The notes beneath the pieces are model-generated. The model searched no databases, was not told the DNA's origin, and saw nothing but the letters and a program-made list of their open reading frames with translations. The position numbers were made by a program, and so were the translations under genes. Positions 35,516 through 44,579 of a stretch of 64,000 nt of DNA are shown here, piece after piece. The stretch comes from an uncultured Coriobacteriales bacterium (GTDB lineage: Bacteria > Actinomycetota > Coriobacteriia > Coriobacteriales > UMGS124): NCBI GenBank assembly GCA_934636245.1, contig CAKUAI010000002.1:186001-250000 (forward strand). The letters run 5' to 3'. Numbering within the stretch: the first letter of the stretch is position 1; every line of letters starts with the position of its first letter.

Positions 35516-35663
35516 TGTAGCCCAGGAGGGCCTTGAGGTCTCCTTCAGTCCTTGGGAGATTGGTTGTTGCTTTGCAAGCAAGACATATATGGGGTGCAGG
35601 GCGGTCATATCATACTGTGTCTGTCTGTTCTGTTTGTCTGCGTTCAACGAGGGCGTGAAACCA

Positions 35664-36836
35664 ATGTCGAGGTTCCTTATCGCTTCCGATGCGTTCAAAG
35701 GCACGCTTACCTCACTTGAGGCGGGCCGTGTCATGTCTGACGCCATCAAAGCGACGCTGCCCGATGCGAAGACGCGTTGCATCGCGCTTTCCGACGGTGG
35801 TGACGGCACGATGGAGGCGATGCTCGCGCATAGTTCCGGCGAGGTCGTGCATGCCCGCGTGAGCGGCCCCGTCAGCATGACGGTCGACGCACCCTACGCG
35901 ATTCTGCCCGATGGCACGGCAGTCATCGAGATGTCCGCAGCGTGCGGCATCAAGCTCATTCAAGAGGGCGTGAGCACGGGACGCACCACCACGCACGGCG
36001 TGGGCGAGCTGTTGCTCGACGCGGCTTCGCGCGGCTGCTCCAAGGTCATTCTGGGCTTGGGCAGCTCCACCACCACCGACGGTGGCGTGGGCGCTGCGTA
36101 TGCGTGCGGCGTCAAGTTCTTCGACCGCTACGTCGAGCCGTTTGAACCGGTGGGAGCCACGCTCGACGCGGTGCAGACCGTGGACGTGTCCGACCTCGAC
36201 CCGCGTGTGAAAGCCCTGGACATCCAGGTGCTTTGCGCCGTGGAGAACCCTCTGTGCGGCACGATGGGCACAAGTGCCACGTACGCCCCCAACAAGGGCG
36301 CGCTGCCCACAGTGGTCCAGGCCCTTGACCGCAACCTCGCCCACCTGGCCGATGTCGTGAAGAGCTGCGTGGGCGTCGACATGCTCGACGTTCCCTGCGG
36401 CGGCGCCGGCGGCGGCATGGGCGCGGGCACGGCGGCCTTCTTCGGGGCCCAGCCCTGCCTGGCCATCGACGCCGTGCTCGATATCGTTGATTTTGACTCC
36501 CGCCTTGCAGGCGTCGACTATGTGGTGACGGGCGAGGGTTGCTTCGACACGCAGAGCCTGCACGGCAAGGTTGTGAGCGGCGTGGCGCGCCGCTGCAAGG
36601 CCGCGGGCGTTCCGCTCATCGCCGTGGTGGGATCGATGGACCCGGCCCTCGCTGAAGTGGGCAAGTCCATGGGCGTCACCACGTTTGCCGTGCTCAACCC
36701 CAACAACCGCCCGCTGTCCCAGCTGACGCAGCATCCCCGTTCGCGCCTTTCGCGAGCAATGACCCGCGTTGCCGAGCTCATCGCGCAAGGCGCCGACCTG
36801 CCGGGCGTCATCGAGCCGGCTCGCGAAGACTCATAG
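35664..36836 (+). CDS. glxK: Glycerate kinase (GK-II family)
   Basis: Phosphorylates D-glycerate, feeding it into glycolysis. The 390-residue protein starts RFLIASDAFKGTLTSLEAG, with SDGGDGTMEAML near 45, GLGSSTTTDGGVGAAYACG near 130 and the C-terminal GEGCFDTQSLHGKVVSGVA near 290 (all characteristic of the glycerate kinase fold). ATG 35664 has GAGGGCGTGAAA upstream; the open frame continues into the murI antisense region and is disregarded. The LCP gene follows 27 nt later. Confidence 0.9.
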   Translation: MSRFLIASDAFKGTLTSLEAGRVMSDAIKATLPDAKTRCIALSDGGDGTMEAMLAHSSGEVVHARVSGPVSMTVDAPYAILPDGTAVIEMSAACGIKLIQEGVSTGRTTTHGVGELLLDAASRGCSKVILGLGSSTTTDGGVGAAYACGVKFFDRYVEPFEPVGATLDAVQTVDVSDLDPRVKALDIQVLCAVENPLCGTMGTSATYAPNKGALPTVVQALDRNLAHLADVVKSCVGVDMLDVPCGGAGGGMGAGTAAFFGAQPCLAIDAVLDIVDFDSRLAGVDYVVTGEGCFDTQSLHGKVVSGVARRCKAAGVPLIAVVGSMDPALAEVGKSMGVTTFAVLNPNNRPLSQLTQHPRSRLSRAMTRVAELIAQGADLPGVIEPAREDS

Positions 36837-36863
36837 TACGAGCTGTATTTCCAAGGAGGACCC

Positions 36864-38426
36864 ATGTCCCACAACGACAACGATCGCAGAGGCCCCATGC
36901 AGGGCAACATCCCCGGCCAAGGGACTTTCCCCAGCCAGGATGGCCCCGTGCGCCCCAGCGCCCGTCGTCAGCCGACATCGCGTTCCTCGTATTCGGCACC
37001 GCAGGGGGCTTCCGCCTATTCTCGCGACAATGCCCATGGGCGCTATACCTCCGGCAAGAGCAAGTCCACCACGCGCCGCAACGTGCTCATCGGCGCCGGC
37101 GTTGCGGCCGGCGTGCTCGTGGTGGGCGGCGTGGCTGCTGCCGCGTCGTTTGTGAATTCAATCGGCAGCCGTCTCAACGAGGGCGTCGACGAAACGACGA
37201 AGGCCGTGCTTCAGGACCAGCAGGTCGCAGCCCAGGAACTTGTGAGCAACTGGACCGACACCACACCCTTCTACATGTTGCTTCTGGGCGTCGACTCCAT
37301 GGAAGAGCGTCTGGATGACGAGGATGAGTACGGATCCGACCCGTCCAACTACCGTTCCGACACCATCATTTTGACCCGTATCGACCCGGGCAAGAAGATT
37401 GTGACGCTCGTGTCCATCCACCGCGACACCTACTGCCCCGAGATCGACGGCAAGATCAACTCCTACTATGCCCGCGGCGGTGCCTCGGCTGTCATCGAGA
37501 AAATCTCTGACTTCGCCGAGGTTCCCGTGTCGCACTATGCCGAGGTCAACATTGATGCACTCGTCGCTGTGACTGACGCCCTTGGCGGCGTGGAGGTCGA
37601 CGTTCCCTACGAGATCAACGACACCGAGTACATGGGCCACATCAACGGGGGCCACCTCGATGCGGGCCTGCAGGTGCTTGACGGCGCAAAGGCCGAGCTC
37701 TTTACCCGCTCGCGCCACGCCTACGACAATCTTGGCGACGGCGACCGCTACCGTGCCGCCAACCAGCGCCTTTTCATCGACGCCTGCCTCAAGAAGCTCA
37801 TGAGTGCCACCCCGGTGGAGATGGTCAGCGTCATCAACACCGTGGTGGATTACGTCACGACCGACCTCACGCTTGACCAGATCGTCAACCTGGCCCTTGC
37901 CATGCGCGGCATCGACACCGCTAACGGCGTGTACTCCACGATGAACCCCACCGATTCCGAGTACGTGAACGGCGTCTGGTACGAGTACAACGACGACGAG
38001 CGCTGGCACGAGATCATGGCGGCGGTCGATGCGGGCGAGAGGCCGCCGGTGGACAGCGACTACGTCTCGGTGACCAACGACATCAACAGCGCCGATGCCG
38101 CCACGACCAGTGCAAATGCGTCCACGGTGGCAAGGAACCCTGCGTTTGCCGGCATCTCGGTGTCGGTGCGTGGCTGCGGTTGCAGCGCCGAGGCGATCGA
38201 CAAGGTCGTGTCTGCTCTCACCGACGCAGGGCTCAGCGCTTGGAACGCAGGCGCCTCCACGTTGTCGCTTTCCACGACGCAGGTCATCTACGAGTACGAC
38301 TCGATGGCCTCCATCGCCTCGCAGGTCGCCGCGTTGCTGGGCGCCACGGCCATCGACGCCGGCGAGGAATGGATGCTCACCGAGGGTGCCGACGTCATGG
38401 TCGCGGTGGGTGCCGACGTTAAGTAG
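36864..38426 (+). CDS. LytR-CpsA-Psr family cell-wall glycopolymer ligase
   Basis: Transfers teichoic acid or other glycopolymers from lipid carriers to peptidoglycan. The 520-residue protein has a disordered cytoplasmic N-terminus of about 70 residues, one transmembrane helix at about 72-95, an LCP domain (LLLGVDSMEER, YRSDTIILTRIDPGKK, SIHRDTY, RSRHAYDNLGDGDRYRAANQ) and a C-terminal LytR_C-like domain at about 430-520 (ISVSVRGCGC...). AAGGAGG precedes ATG 36864. Convergent with the acetyltransferase gene, 3 nt between stops. Confidence 0.92.
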   Translation: MSHNDNDRRGPMQGNIPGQGTFPSQDGPVRPSARRQPTSRSSYSAPQGASAYSRDNAHGRYTSGKSKSTTRRNVLIGAGVAAGVLVVGGVAAAASFVNSIGSRLNEGVDETTKAVLQDQQVAAQELVSNWTDTTPFYMLLLGVDSMEERLDDEDEYGSDPSNYRSDTIILTRIDPGKKIVTLVSIHRDTYCPEIDGKINSYYARGGASAVIEKISDFAEVPVSHYAEVNIDALVAVTDALGGVEVDVPYEINDTEYMGHINGGHLDAGLQVLDGAKAELFTRSRHAYDNLGDGDRYRAANQRLFIDACLKKLMSATPVEMVSVINTVVDYVTTDLTLDQIVNLALAMRGIDTANGVYSTMNPTDSEYVNGVWYEYNDDERWHEIMAAVDAGERPPVDSDYVSVTNDINSADAATTSANASTVARNPAFAGISVSVRGCGCSAEAIDKVVSALTDAGLSAWNAGASTLSLSTTQVIYEYDSMASIASQVAALLGATAIDAGEEWMLTEGADVMVAVGADVK

Positions 38427-38429
38427 CGC

Positions 38430-39014
38430 TTAGCGGGAAAGCTCTTTCAACATTTGCTCAACCTGCGCCTGTACCTGGGGAAACAATGTCACGGGTGCAG
38501 GCGTTTCGCTATGCGGGGCAATGTGCTTCTCCATCCACACCATGTCGCGCCAGGCGCCCAGCTTGTAGCCGCACGCCTCGAAGCGTCCCACCATGCGGTA
38601 GCCCATGCGCTCGTGGAAACCTACTGAACCACCCTCGTCGGGATAGGCGATGCAGGCTTCGAGATTCGTGAGGCCCTGCAGGCGCGCCGCCTGCTCGAGC
38701 GCCTCGTGCAAAAGTGTTCCCACATGCATGCCCCGTGCCGTGCTGTCCACGTAGATCGAGGTCTCGGCTGTCCAATCGTAGGCCTCCCGGGCATGAAAGA
38801 CACCCAGGTAGGCATAGCCGAGCGGCGTGCTGTCTTCCCCGCAGGCGACGATGTAGGGATAGCGCTGCAGCGTGGTGCCTATGCGTTCGGCGAATTCTGC
38901 CACATCCGGCACGTCGTACTCGAAGGTGATGAAAGTGTCGCGCACGTAGGGCGCGTAAATGGCAAGCAAGGCGGGTGCGTCTTGTGCGCAAGCCACGCGA
39001 AGTGTGACGCTCAT
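38430..39014 (-). CDS. GNAT-family N-acetyltransferase (phosphinothricin acetyltransferase-like)
   Basis: 194 residues. The GNAT fold reads LRVACAQDAPALLAIYAPYVRDT, the acetyl-CoA motif TARGMHVGTLLHEAL near 105 and FHERMGYRMVGRFEACGYKLGAWRDMVWME near 150 (quoted in part: GYKLGAWRDMVWM), the pattern of Pat/MnaT acetyltransferases that acylate phosphinothricin or methionine sulfone. The natural substrate is unknown. ATG 39014 has AAAGGAGCACC upstream; a longer frame to 39086 lacks an SD. Confidence 0.85.
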   Translation of the reverse strand: MSVTLRVACAQDAPALLAIYAPYVRDTFITFEYDVPDVAEFAERIGTTLQRYPYIVACGEDSTPLGYAYLGVFHAREAYDWTAETSIYVDSTARGMHVGTLLHEALEQAARLQGLTNLEACIAYPDEGGSVGFHERMGYRMVGRFEACGYKLGAWRDMVWMEKHIAPHSETPAPVTLFPQVQAQVEQMLKELSR

Positions 39015-39160
39015 GGTGCTCCTTTGCCGGTGGTGGTTGTGGCGGATATGGTACGTCTGGTTGTTGCGTGCGTGCCATATATTCACGAGTTTGCAACGCA
39101 GATGCGTCTAACCTGTACACAAACGATTCTTTTAGCATCCCACGTTGGGAGAGGTGCCCT

Positions 39161-41038
39161 ATGAAGATAGCGATTGCACAGGTGAATTCCAATCCTGGCA
39201 AGTTCTCGCAGACCGTTGAACGCATACTCTCGAGCGCGCGCCAGGCTTTGGCTGCCCAGGCCGATCTCGTGGTGTTTCCTGCCACGGTGATGTCGGGCGC
39301 CTACCCGCAGGGCCTGGTCGAGCACCGCGCCTACCAGCTCGACCTCATCGACGCGCTCTATGACCTGGCGGCACGTACGCCGGTGGCCTGCGTGGTGCCC
39401 GCCTACATGCTCGACTCCCAGGATGCATACACGGAGTTCTTCCTGTGCGATGCGGGAGACGTCTGCCCGCTGCGTCGTCGCGAGGCTTATACGTCTGCCA
39501 TTGAGTACGACGGCGTCTCGAGCGCTCCGGTCACGCTTTCCTGGGGCGGCGTTGACCTGCTCTTTGTCGCCGGTTCGCCCTCGGCGAGCGCCCAGGATGT
39601 GCCGTGCGACGTGATGCTTGCCATGTCGCCCATGCCCTTCTGCCGCGACGACGCGTCCTCTCTGGGCGTGTTTGGCCTGGGCGAGGGCGTGCTGAGCTCG
39701 CTGATTGCCGAGTCGCCGTGCTGGATGGCCTTCGTGCAAGGCGTGGGCGCTTACGACGACGTGGTGCTCGCCGGCGGCAGTTTCGCAGCCGACCCCGACG
39801 GCGTCATCGTCGCCTCGTGCCCTATCTTCGAGGAGGGCATCTCCGTCTTTGACGTCGACGACTCGGGCGACGAGCAGCCCTCTTGTGCTGCGGGGCAGTT
39901 TGTGGGTCGCCGCGTCGACGAGATCGAGTCGATCAGCGACGACCAGTGGACGGCCTACCTCTACCGCGCTCTTGTCGTCTCCGTGCGCGATTACGTGCGT
40001 AAGAGCGGTTTCTCCGACGTGGTCGTGGGGCTTTCGGGCGGCATCGACTCCAGTGTGGTGGCGGCCCTGGCCGTGGACGCCCTTGGTTGCGAGCACGTGC
40101 GCGGCGTCCTCATGCCCGGGCCTTACTCCAGCGCAAGCTCCGTCGATGACGCGGAGGCGCTTGCCGCAAACCTGGGCATCAAGACATGCACCGTGCCTAT
40201 CAAAGATATGTTCGCGGTTGCCGATGAGGGAATCGCACAGGCCTTGGGTGGTGTCTTCGAGGGCGTTGGCCGAGAGAACCTTCAGGCGCGCCTGCGCGGG
40301 TGTGTGCTCATGAGCCTGTCGAACGCCTGGGGTGCGCTTGTCCTCAACACGGGCAACAAGTCGGAGTCGGGCATGGGGTACTCCACGCTTTACGGCGACA
40401 CGGTGGGTGCGTATGCCCCTCTGGCCGACGTGTACAAGGGTCGCGTCTACGAGCTTGCCCGGTGGCGCAACGCCTGCAGCCCCTTCGAGGTCATTCCTGA
40501 AAACGTGCTGGTCAAGCCCCCTTCGGCCGAGCTGAGCGAGAACCAGACCGACGAGGGTTCCTTCGGCGCCACCTACGAGCAGATCGACCAGGTGCTCACC
40601 ATGCATGTGGATCGCGGCCTAGACGCGTGCGACGCGGTGCAGGCGGGCATGCCGGCCGACGTGGTGGACAAGGTGCTCACGACCTGCGCGAATGCCGAGT
40701 ACAAGCGTCGCCAGGAACCCATGGGGCCCGTCGTTACCATGCGCTGCTTCGCGGACAGGGGCTGGCCCGTCGTGAACGGATGGCGCGACCATGCCAGCGA
40801 GCGCGATGCTGACGAGCCGGGTCTTGATCGCTGGTGTGATTTTGGGGATGTGGACTGCGACGATCTCGAGGCGCGTCCCGATGTGGACGAGGCGCTCGAC
40901 GCCATGCTTCAAACGGGTGCCGTGCGCAGCAACCAGCTGCCCACCGCAGTGGCCGACGTCACGTTCTCCGCGCTTGCGTCTGGTCAGGCAGGTGAGATGG
41001 ACGACTGCTTCGGATTCCCCATGTTCTCAAAGAACTAG
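39161..41038 (+). CDS. nadE: NAD synthetase with degenerate nitrilase (glutaminase) domain
   Basis: Amidates nicotinic acid adenine dinucleotide to NAD. The 625-residue two-domain protein has an intact synthetase half (VVGLSGGIDSSVVAALA near residue 290, TGNKSESGMGYSTLYGD, the RRQEP tail segment). The N-terminal nitrilase fold should supply ammonia from glutamine with a Glu-Lys-Cys triad, but the expected FPE is FPA (residue 41), the Lys segment reads RRREAY, and the usual CED is replaced within LLFVAGSPSA. The enzyme therefore probably depends on free ammonia. GGGAGAGG precedes ATG 39161. Confidence 0.9.
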   Translation: MKIAIAQVNSNPGKFSQTVERILSSARQALAAQADLVVFPATVMSGAYPQGLVEHRAYQLDLIDALYDLAARTPVACVVPAYMLDSQDAYTEFFLCDAGDVCPLRRREAYTSAIEYDGVSSAPVTLSWGGVDLLFVAGSPSASAQDVPCDVMLAMSPMPFCRDDASSLGVFGLGEGVLSSLIAESPCWMAFVQGVGAYDDVVLAGGSFAADPDGVIVASCPIFEEGISVFDVDDSGDEQPSCAAGQFVGRRVDEIESISDDQWTAYLYRALVVSVRDYVRKSGFSDVVVGLSGGIDSSVVAALAVDALGCEHVRGVLMPGPYSSASSVDDAEALAANLGIKTCTVPIKDMFAVADEGIAQALGGVFEGVGRENLQARLRGCVLMSLSNAWGALVLNTGNKSESGMGYSTLYGDTVGAYAPLADVYKGRVYELARWRNACSPFEVIPENVLVKPPSAELSENQTDEGSFGATYEQIDQVLTMHVDRGLDACDAVQAGMPADVVDKVLTTCANAEYKRRQEPMGPVVTMRCFADRGWPVVNGWRDHASERDADEPGLDRWCDFGDVDCDDLEARPDVDEALDAMLQTGAVRSNQLPTAVADVTFSALASGQAGEMDDCFGFPMFSKN

Positions 41039-41064
41039 CAGGTAAAAGCCACAATAGCGAGCAT

Positions 41065-41101
41065 TGACGCCCGTGGCTGGCTTTGTCGGCTGCGGGCGTC
41101 A
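41065..41101. terminator. Hairpin between nadE and the convergent small gene
   Basis: TGACGCCCG (41065-41073) pairs perfectly with CGGGCGTCA (41093-41101). No long T-run follows on either strand, and the right arm includes the stop codon of the leftward gene, so its terminator role is inferred. Confidence 0.5.
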
Positions 41102-41425
41102 GCGTGTAAGCAGGACGATGATGGCCACGATGCATGCCACCACGAAAAGGCCGAGTGCAACGCTCGAGGCAATGGTGCGCGCTTTGCGCCTGCGATTTTG
41201 TGCGGAGAAAATCTGGAACTTGTCGCGCGGGCGCTCCAGATAGCGGTCGTAGTCGAGCCTGTTGGAGCGATAGCTGGGCAGGGGATGGGCGGGACGTATG
41301 CCCGGCACGGAGTCCGAGACACCCGGCGTGCTCGTTGCGCGGCCGTATGCCTGCTGATATGCCTGCTCATCATGCTCGTCAAGGGCGATTTGGTCTCGGC
41401 CTCGCCCGAAGTTCTTGTAATCCAA
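41099..41425 (-). CDS. Small C-tail-anchored membrane protein
   Basis: About 108 residues: a polar N-terminus rich in Asp, Tyr, Arg and Gln (DYKNFGRGRDQ, YRSNRLDYDRYLERPRDKF), a basic RRRKAR, and one hydrophobic C-terminal helix VALGLFVVACIVAIIVLL ending two residues before the stop. TTG 41425 with AAGGATG upstream is chosen because the frame beyond it runs through a promoter. No family recognised. Confidence 0.65.
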   Translation of the reverse strand: MDYKNFGRGRDQIALDEHDEQAYQQAYGRATSTPGVSDSVPGIRPAHPLPSYRSNRLDYDRYLERPRDKFQIFSAQNRRRKARTIASSVALGLFVVACIVAIIVLLTR

Positions 41426-41474
41426 AGGCGCATCCTTGCTGCATGGGGGCGCCGTCTGCGCCCGGGTTGTGCCT

Positions 41475-41502
41475 ACTATACCGTTTCTTGAGCGGCTTGC
41501 AA
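41475..41502 (-). promoter_or_regulatory. Promoter of the tail-anchored protein gene
   Basis: Minus-strand TTGCAA (41502-41497) and TATAGT (41480-41475) are 16 bp apart, placing transcription start about 45 nt before the TTG start at 41425. Confidence 0.6.
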
Positions 41503-41650
41503 AACTTAACAATGCTAGGCTTAGATTTCCTTATGTGAAGGAACTGAGAAGATAAGACAATCCTGTTTATAGGTTCTCACGGGTGGAATAGAACAGTCAG
41601 CAATAAAACCAAGCGGGTCCGAACCCCCGCACAAAAGGAGGCTGTTCATC

Positions 41651-42073
41651 ATGGCTGCTATTCTTCCTTATGGTCGCGTGAACGCTTTGAGCAACTGGTT
41701 CGACGCCATCAACGATCTCGCCAACTTCGAGCAGCGTTATCCCGAGACTCCCACCGCCTTCAAGATGGACGTTCAGGAGAACCCCGATGGCTACATCGTT
41801 GAGGCCCATGTCCCTGGTGTCGCCCGCGAGGAGATCGACGTTGAACTCAATGCCGGCCGCCTTGTTATCGACATCGACCACAAGGACTCCGAGGACGTTG
41901 AGAAGCGCAACTACGTCCTGCGTGAGACCTCCGCGTTCCATGCCACCCGTGGCGTCTACCTCAAGGATGCCGACACCGCCGGCCTGACCGCCGTGCTGAA
42001 GGACGGCGTGCTGACGGTGAATGTGCCGAAGCGGCTCCAGAACGCCAACGTCACCAAGGTCACCATCGGGTAA
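41651..42073 (+). CDS. Small heat shock protein (Hsp20/alpha-crystallin)
   Basis: ATP-independent holdase chaperone. 140 residues: short N-terminal arm (SNWFDAINDL), an alpha-crystallin domain from about residue 40 (FKMDVQENPDGYIVEAHVPGV...) through GVLTVNVPK near 125. AAAAGGAGG precedes ATG 41651 at good spacing. Neither a CIRCE nor a HAIR element was seen upstream. Two palindromic repeat elements follow the stop. Confidence 0.93.
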   Translation: MAAILPYGRVNALSNWFDAINDLANFEQRYPETPTAFKMDVQENPDGYIVEAHVPGVAREEIDVELNAGRLVIDIDHKDSEDVEKRNYVLRETSAFHATRGVYLKDADTAGLTAVLKDGVLTVNVPKRLQNANVTKVTIG

Positions 42074-42088
42074 ACCATCCAGCAGAAC

Positions 42089-42159
42089 CTCGCCGGCTGC
42101 GTTCTCGGGAGGCTTACGTACGTCCAGTACGCTGCGCCTCCCGACGCCTTGCCGGCGAG
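42089..42159 (+). repeat. Palindromic hairpin element, family 1, copy 2
   Basis: Outer arm CTCGCCGGC/GCCGGCGAG (9 bp, perfect), then TGCGTT opposite CGCCTT, inner arm TCGGGAGGC/GCCTCCCGA (9 bp, perfect), and the tip CGTAC-GTCCA-GTACG. Begins 15 nt after the hsp20 stop. Confidence 0.8.
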
Positions 42160-42186
42160 AACCTGCGTTTTAGTGAGATGCGGAAC

Positions 42187-42256
42187 CTGATGCGCTGCGT
42201 TCCGCGATGTCTAGAGTACTCCAGTACACGTCGGCATCGCGCGCCTTGCGCATCAG
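42187..42256 (+). repeat. Palindromic hairpin element, family 1, copy 3
   Basis: Outer arm CTGATGCGC/GCGCATCAG (perfect), TGCGTT opposite CGCCTT, inner arm CGCGATG/CATCGCG (perfect), tip GTAC-TCCA-GTAC. The loop motifs equal those of copy 2, although both arms differ completely in sequence. Confidence 0.8.
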
Positions 42257-42410
42257 AACCCGCTTTTAGTGGGTTGCGGAACCTCGTCTGCTATCAGTTT
42301 TGTCCTCCCTCTCTTCCTTGTCAGCGCCCCGTCGAGCTTTGCCCGGCGGGGCGTTGGCGTTTCGGGGGTACAATCGCCGAGTTCGCAATATCACTTTGAA
42401 AGGAGCGCAT

Positions 42411-43916
42411 GTGTACGAGGCCCTCAACGCTGCGCCGGCCCCGGTTGTGGCCGCCTCGCCGCTCATTGTGATGGTGAGCGGGGGATCAGACTCAACGGCA
42501 TTGCTCATGCGCTGTGCGACTGCTCCCGTCGACCTTATGGACGGTCGCGGCCCTCGCATGCTCGAGCGTGACAATCTGTGCGTGCTCCATGTGAACCATT
42601 GCTTGCGCGGAGAGGAGTCCGACGGCGATGAGGCGTTTGTGCGCGACCTGTGCGCCGAACTCGGCGTTGCGTGTCGGGCGGAGCGCGTCGATGTTCCTGC
42701 GCTCGTGAGAGCCGGGGCAAACATGGAGGAGGCGGCCCGTCAGGTGCGCTACGACCTCGCCTGGCGCCTGGCAGGCGAGCGTGCCCGGGCACAAGGTCTT
42801 GCCGTAGAGGCGTCGCGCATTCTTGTGGCGCACACGGCTGACGACCGCGCCGAGACCTTCCTCATGCGTGCGCTTTCTGGCTCGGGTCTCACCGGCCTGG
42901 TGGGCATGCGACCCACACGCGGCATTGTTGTGCGGCCCCTCATCGATTGCACGCGCGAGGAGCTGCGCAATGGCTTGCGCAAACAGGGGGTAGGCTGGCG
43001 CGAGGATTCGACGAACGCGGGCGATGAGGCCACGCGTTCCTATGTGCGCCATCACATCGTGCCTGCTTTCGAGGAACGCAACCCGGCGTTTTGCAAGACG
43101 CTCGGACGCACTCTCGACGCTTTGGCCTGTGAGGAGGATTTGCTGGCGCGCCTGGCTCGCGAGCTGTTCGAGCGCGCGGCCTTGCCTGCGCGGCAGGGGA
43201 GCTGCGTGCTTGATGCGTATGCGCTTGCCCAAGCAGACCCGGCTCTTTCCCCCCGCTGCGTGCGCATGGCCCTTGAGCAGGCCTTGGGCCGTCGTGCTGC
43301 ACAAGAGGCACGGTTTGAGGCAGCCCACCTCCTTGACGTAATCGCGCTTGCTCGCCGCGGGTCGGGTTCTTGCAGCCTGCCTGGCGGGATGCAGGTGCGC
43401 ATGGAGGCGGGGGCTCTCGTCATGCAGGGCCCCGATGTGGCAGACCCTCCCGCCGATGTCGAGCTCCCCGTGCCGGGCAGGGTCACGTGGGGCGAGGTTG
43501 TGCTTGAGGCGCAAGAGGTCCCCCTTCAGGGACGTCCGGCGGCCGAGGTGGCGCGTGCCTGTTCAGCCCAGCTGCAAGCCGAGGGGATGCGCGAGGGGCG
43601 TGATTTCGTCCTTGTCGACGGTGCTGTGTGTGGGTGCTCCGCCCCAGGTGCGACGGGCTGTCTCACTGTGGGCTCGCCCCGCCCCGGCGAGCGCATGCGT
43701 CCGTTTGGCCTGGGTGCCTCGAAGCTTTTGAGCGACGTGCTTCCCCAGGCGGGTGTGCCCGCTCGCGACAGACCCTGGGTTCCTGTCGTACGCAGCTCTC
43801 CAAGCGCTCCTCAAGGCGTCTCCAGTGTGTGGGTTGGGGGAATTCGCCTGGATGAGCGTGCGGCATGGAGCGATAAAACGACCTGCTTGATACAATTATC
43901 GCTTGTTCATATATAA
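42411..43916 (+). CDS. tilS: tRNA(Ile)-lysidine synthetase
   Basis: Converts the CAU anticodon wobble C of tRNA-Ile to lysidine, allowing AUA decoding. The 501-residue protein has the PP-loop VMVSGGSDSTALL near residue 20, LHVNHCLRGEESDGDE, HTADDRAETFLMRAL, and the TilS C-terminal substrate domains. GTG 42411 is chosen on GAAAGGAGC 6 nt upstream; the frame is open to 42300 without an SD. It heads the conserved tilS-hpt-ftsH operon. Confidence 0.92.
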   Translation: MYEALNAAPAPVVAASPLIVMVSGGSDSTALLMRCATAPVDLMDGRGPRMLERDNLCVLHVNHCLRGEESDGDEAFVRDLCAELGVACRAERVDVPALVRAGANMEEAARQVRYDLAWRLAGERARAQGLAVEASRILVAHTADDRAETFLMRALSGSGLTGLVGMRPTRGIVVRPLIDCTREELRNGLRKQGVGWREDSTNAGDEATRSYVRHHIVPAFEERNPAFCKTLGRTLDALACEEDLLARLARELFERAALPARQGSCVLDAYALAQADPALSPRCVRMALEQALGRRAAQEARFEAAHLLDVIALARRGSGSCSLPGGMQVRMEAGALVMQGPDVADPPADVELPVPGRVTWGEVVLEAQEVPLQGRPAAEVARACSAQLQAEGMREGRDFVLVDGAVCGCSAPGATGCLTVGSPRPGERMRPFGLGASKLLSDVLPQAGVPARDRPWVPVVRSSPSAPQGVSSVWVGGIRLDERAAWSDKTTCLIQLSLVHI

Positions 43917-43967
43917 GCCGGCCGAACGGTAGGACTTGCCCTGCCGTCTCACAATGAGGGGGATCCC

Positions 43968-44519
43968 TTGCCGTACAACATGTCCAACGATATCGACCAC
44001 GTCCTGTTCACCGCCGAGCAGCTCAGCGAGCGTGTGGCTCAGCTTGGTGCCCAGATCACGGCCGACTACGCCGACAACGACGTGCCGCCGCTCGTCATCT
44101 GCATCCTGCGCGGTGCCGCGACGTTTGCCAGCGACCTGGTGCGCGCCATCGACCTGCCCATCGAGATCGACTACATGGCCATTTCTAGCTACGGTGCGGC
44201 CACGCGTTCCTCGGGCATCCTGCGCATCGTGAAGGACCTCGACACCGAGATCAAGGACCGCGACGTCATCGTCATCGAGGACGTTCTCGACTCGGGTCTG
44301 ACCCTGCGCTACCTGTCGGCCAACCTGCAGGCGCGCGGCGTGCGCTCCTTCGAGGTGGCCACGCTTCTGTGCAAGCGCCGCACTGCCGCCGTCGACCCGC
44401 GCTACGTGGGCTTCCAGTGCCCCGACGAGTTCGTGGTGGGCTATGGCCTCGACTACAACCAGAAGTACCGCAACCTGCCCTATGTCGGCGTGCTTAAGCC
44501 GGAACTCGTTGAGGGCTAA
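43968..44519 (+). CDS. hpt: Hypoxanthine phosphoribosyltransferase
   Basis: Purine salvage: hypoxanthine or guanine plus PRPP to nucleotide. The 183-residue protein contains VICILRGAATFASDL, the PRPP motif VIVIEDVLDSGLTL near residue 105, and DEFVVGYGLDYNQKYRNLPYVG near 155 (quoted in part: VVGYGLDYNQKYRN). TTG 43968 has GAGGGGG 5 to 6 nt upstream, whereas ATG 43980 is too far from it, so TTG is the likely start. Confidence 0.93.
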   Translation: MPYNMSNDIDHVLFTAEQLSERVAQLGAQITADYADNDVPPLVICILRGAATFASDLVRAIDLPIEIDYMAISSYGAATRSSGILRIVKDLDTEIKDRDVIVIEDVLDSGLTLRYLSANLQARGVRSFEVATLLCKRRTAAVDPRYVGFQCPDEFVVGYGLDYNQKYRNLPYVGVLKPELVEG

Positions 44520-44579
44520 CGCCCCGGCGGGCCTGTCCGACCAACACGGCCGCCCAGTGCGGCAACAAGGAGTCACAAG

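Larger units (their letters stand above)
42074..42410 (+). other. Repeat-bearing intergenic region between hsp20 and tilS
   Basis: 337 bp carrying two family-1 palindromes separated by a similar linker (TTTTAGTG ... TGCGGAACCT in both). The last 100 bp before tilS hold no gene; an imperfect GC-rich hairpin (GCCCCGTCGAG...CGGGGCG) lies at about 42326-42356. Confidence 0.6.
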
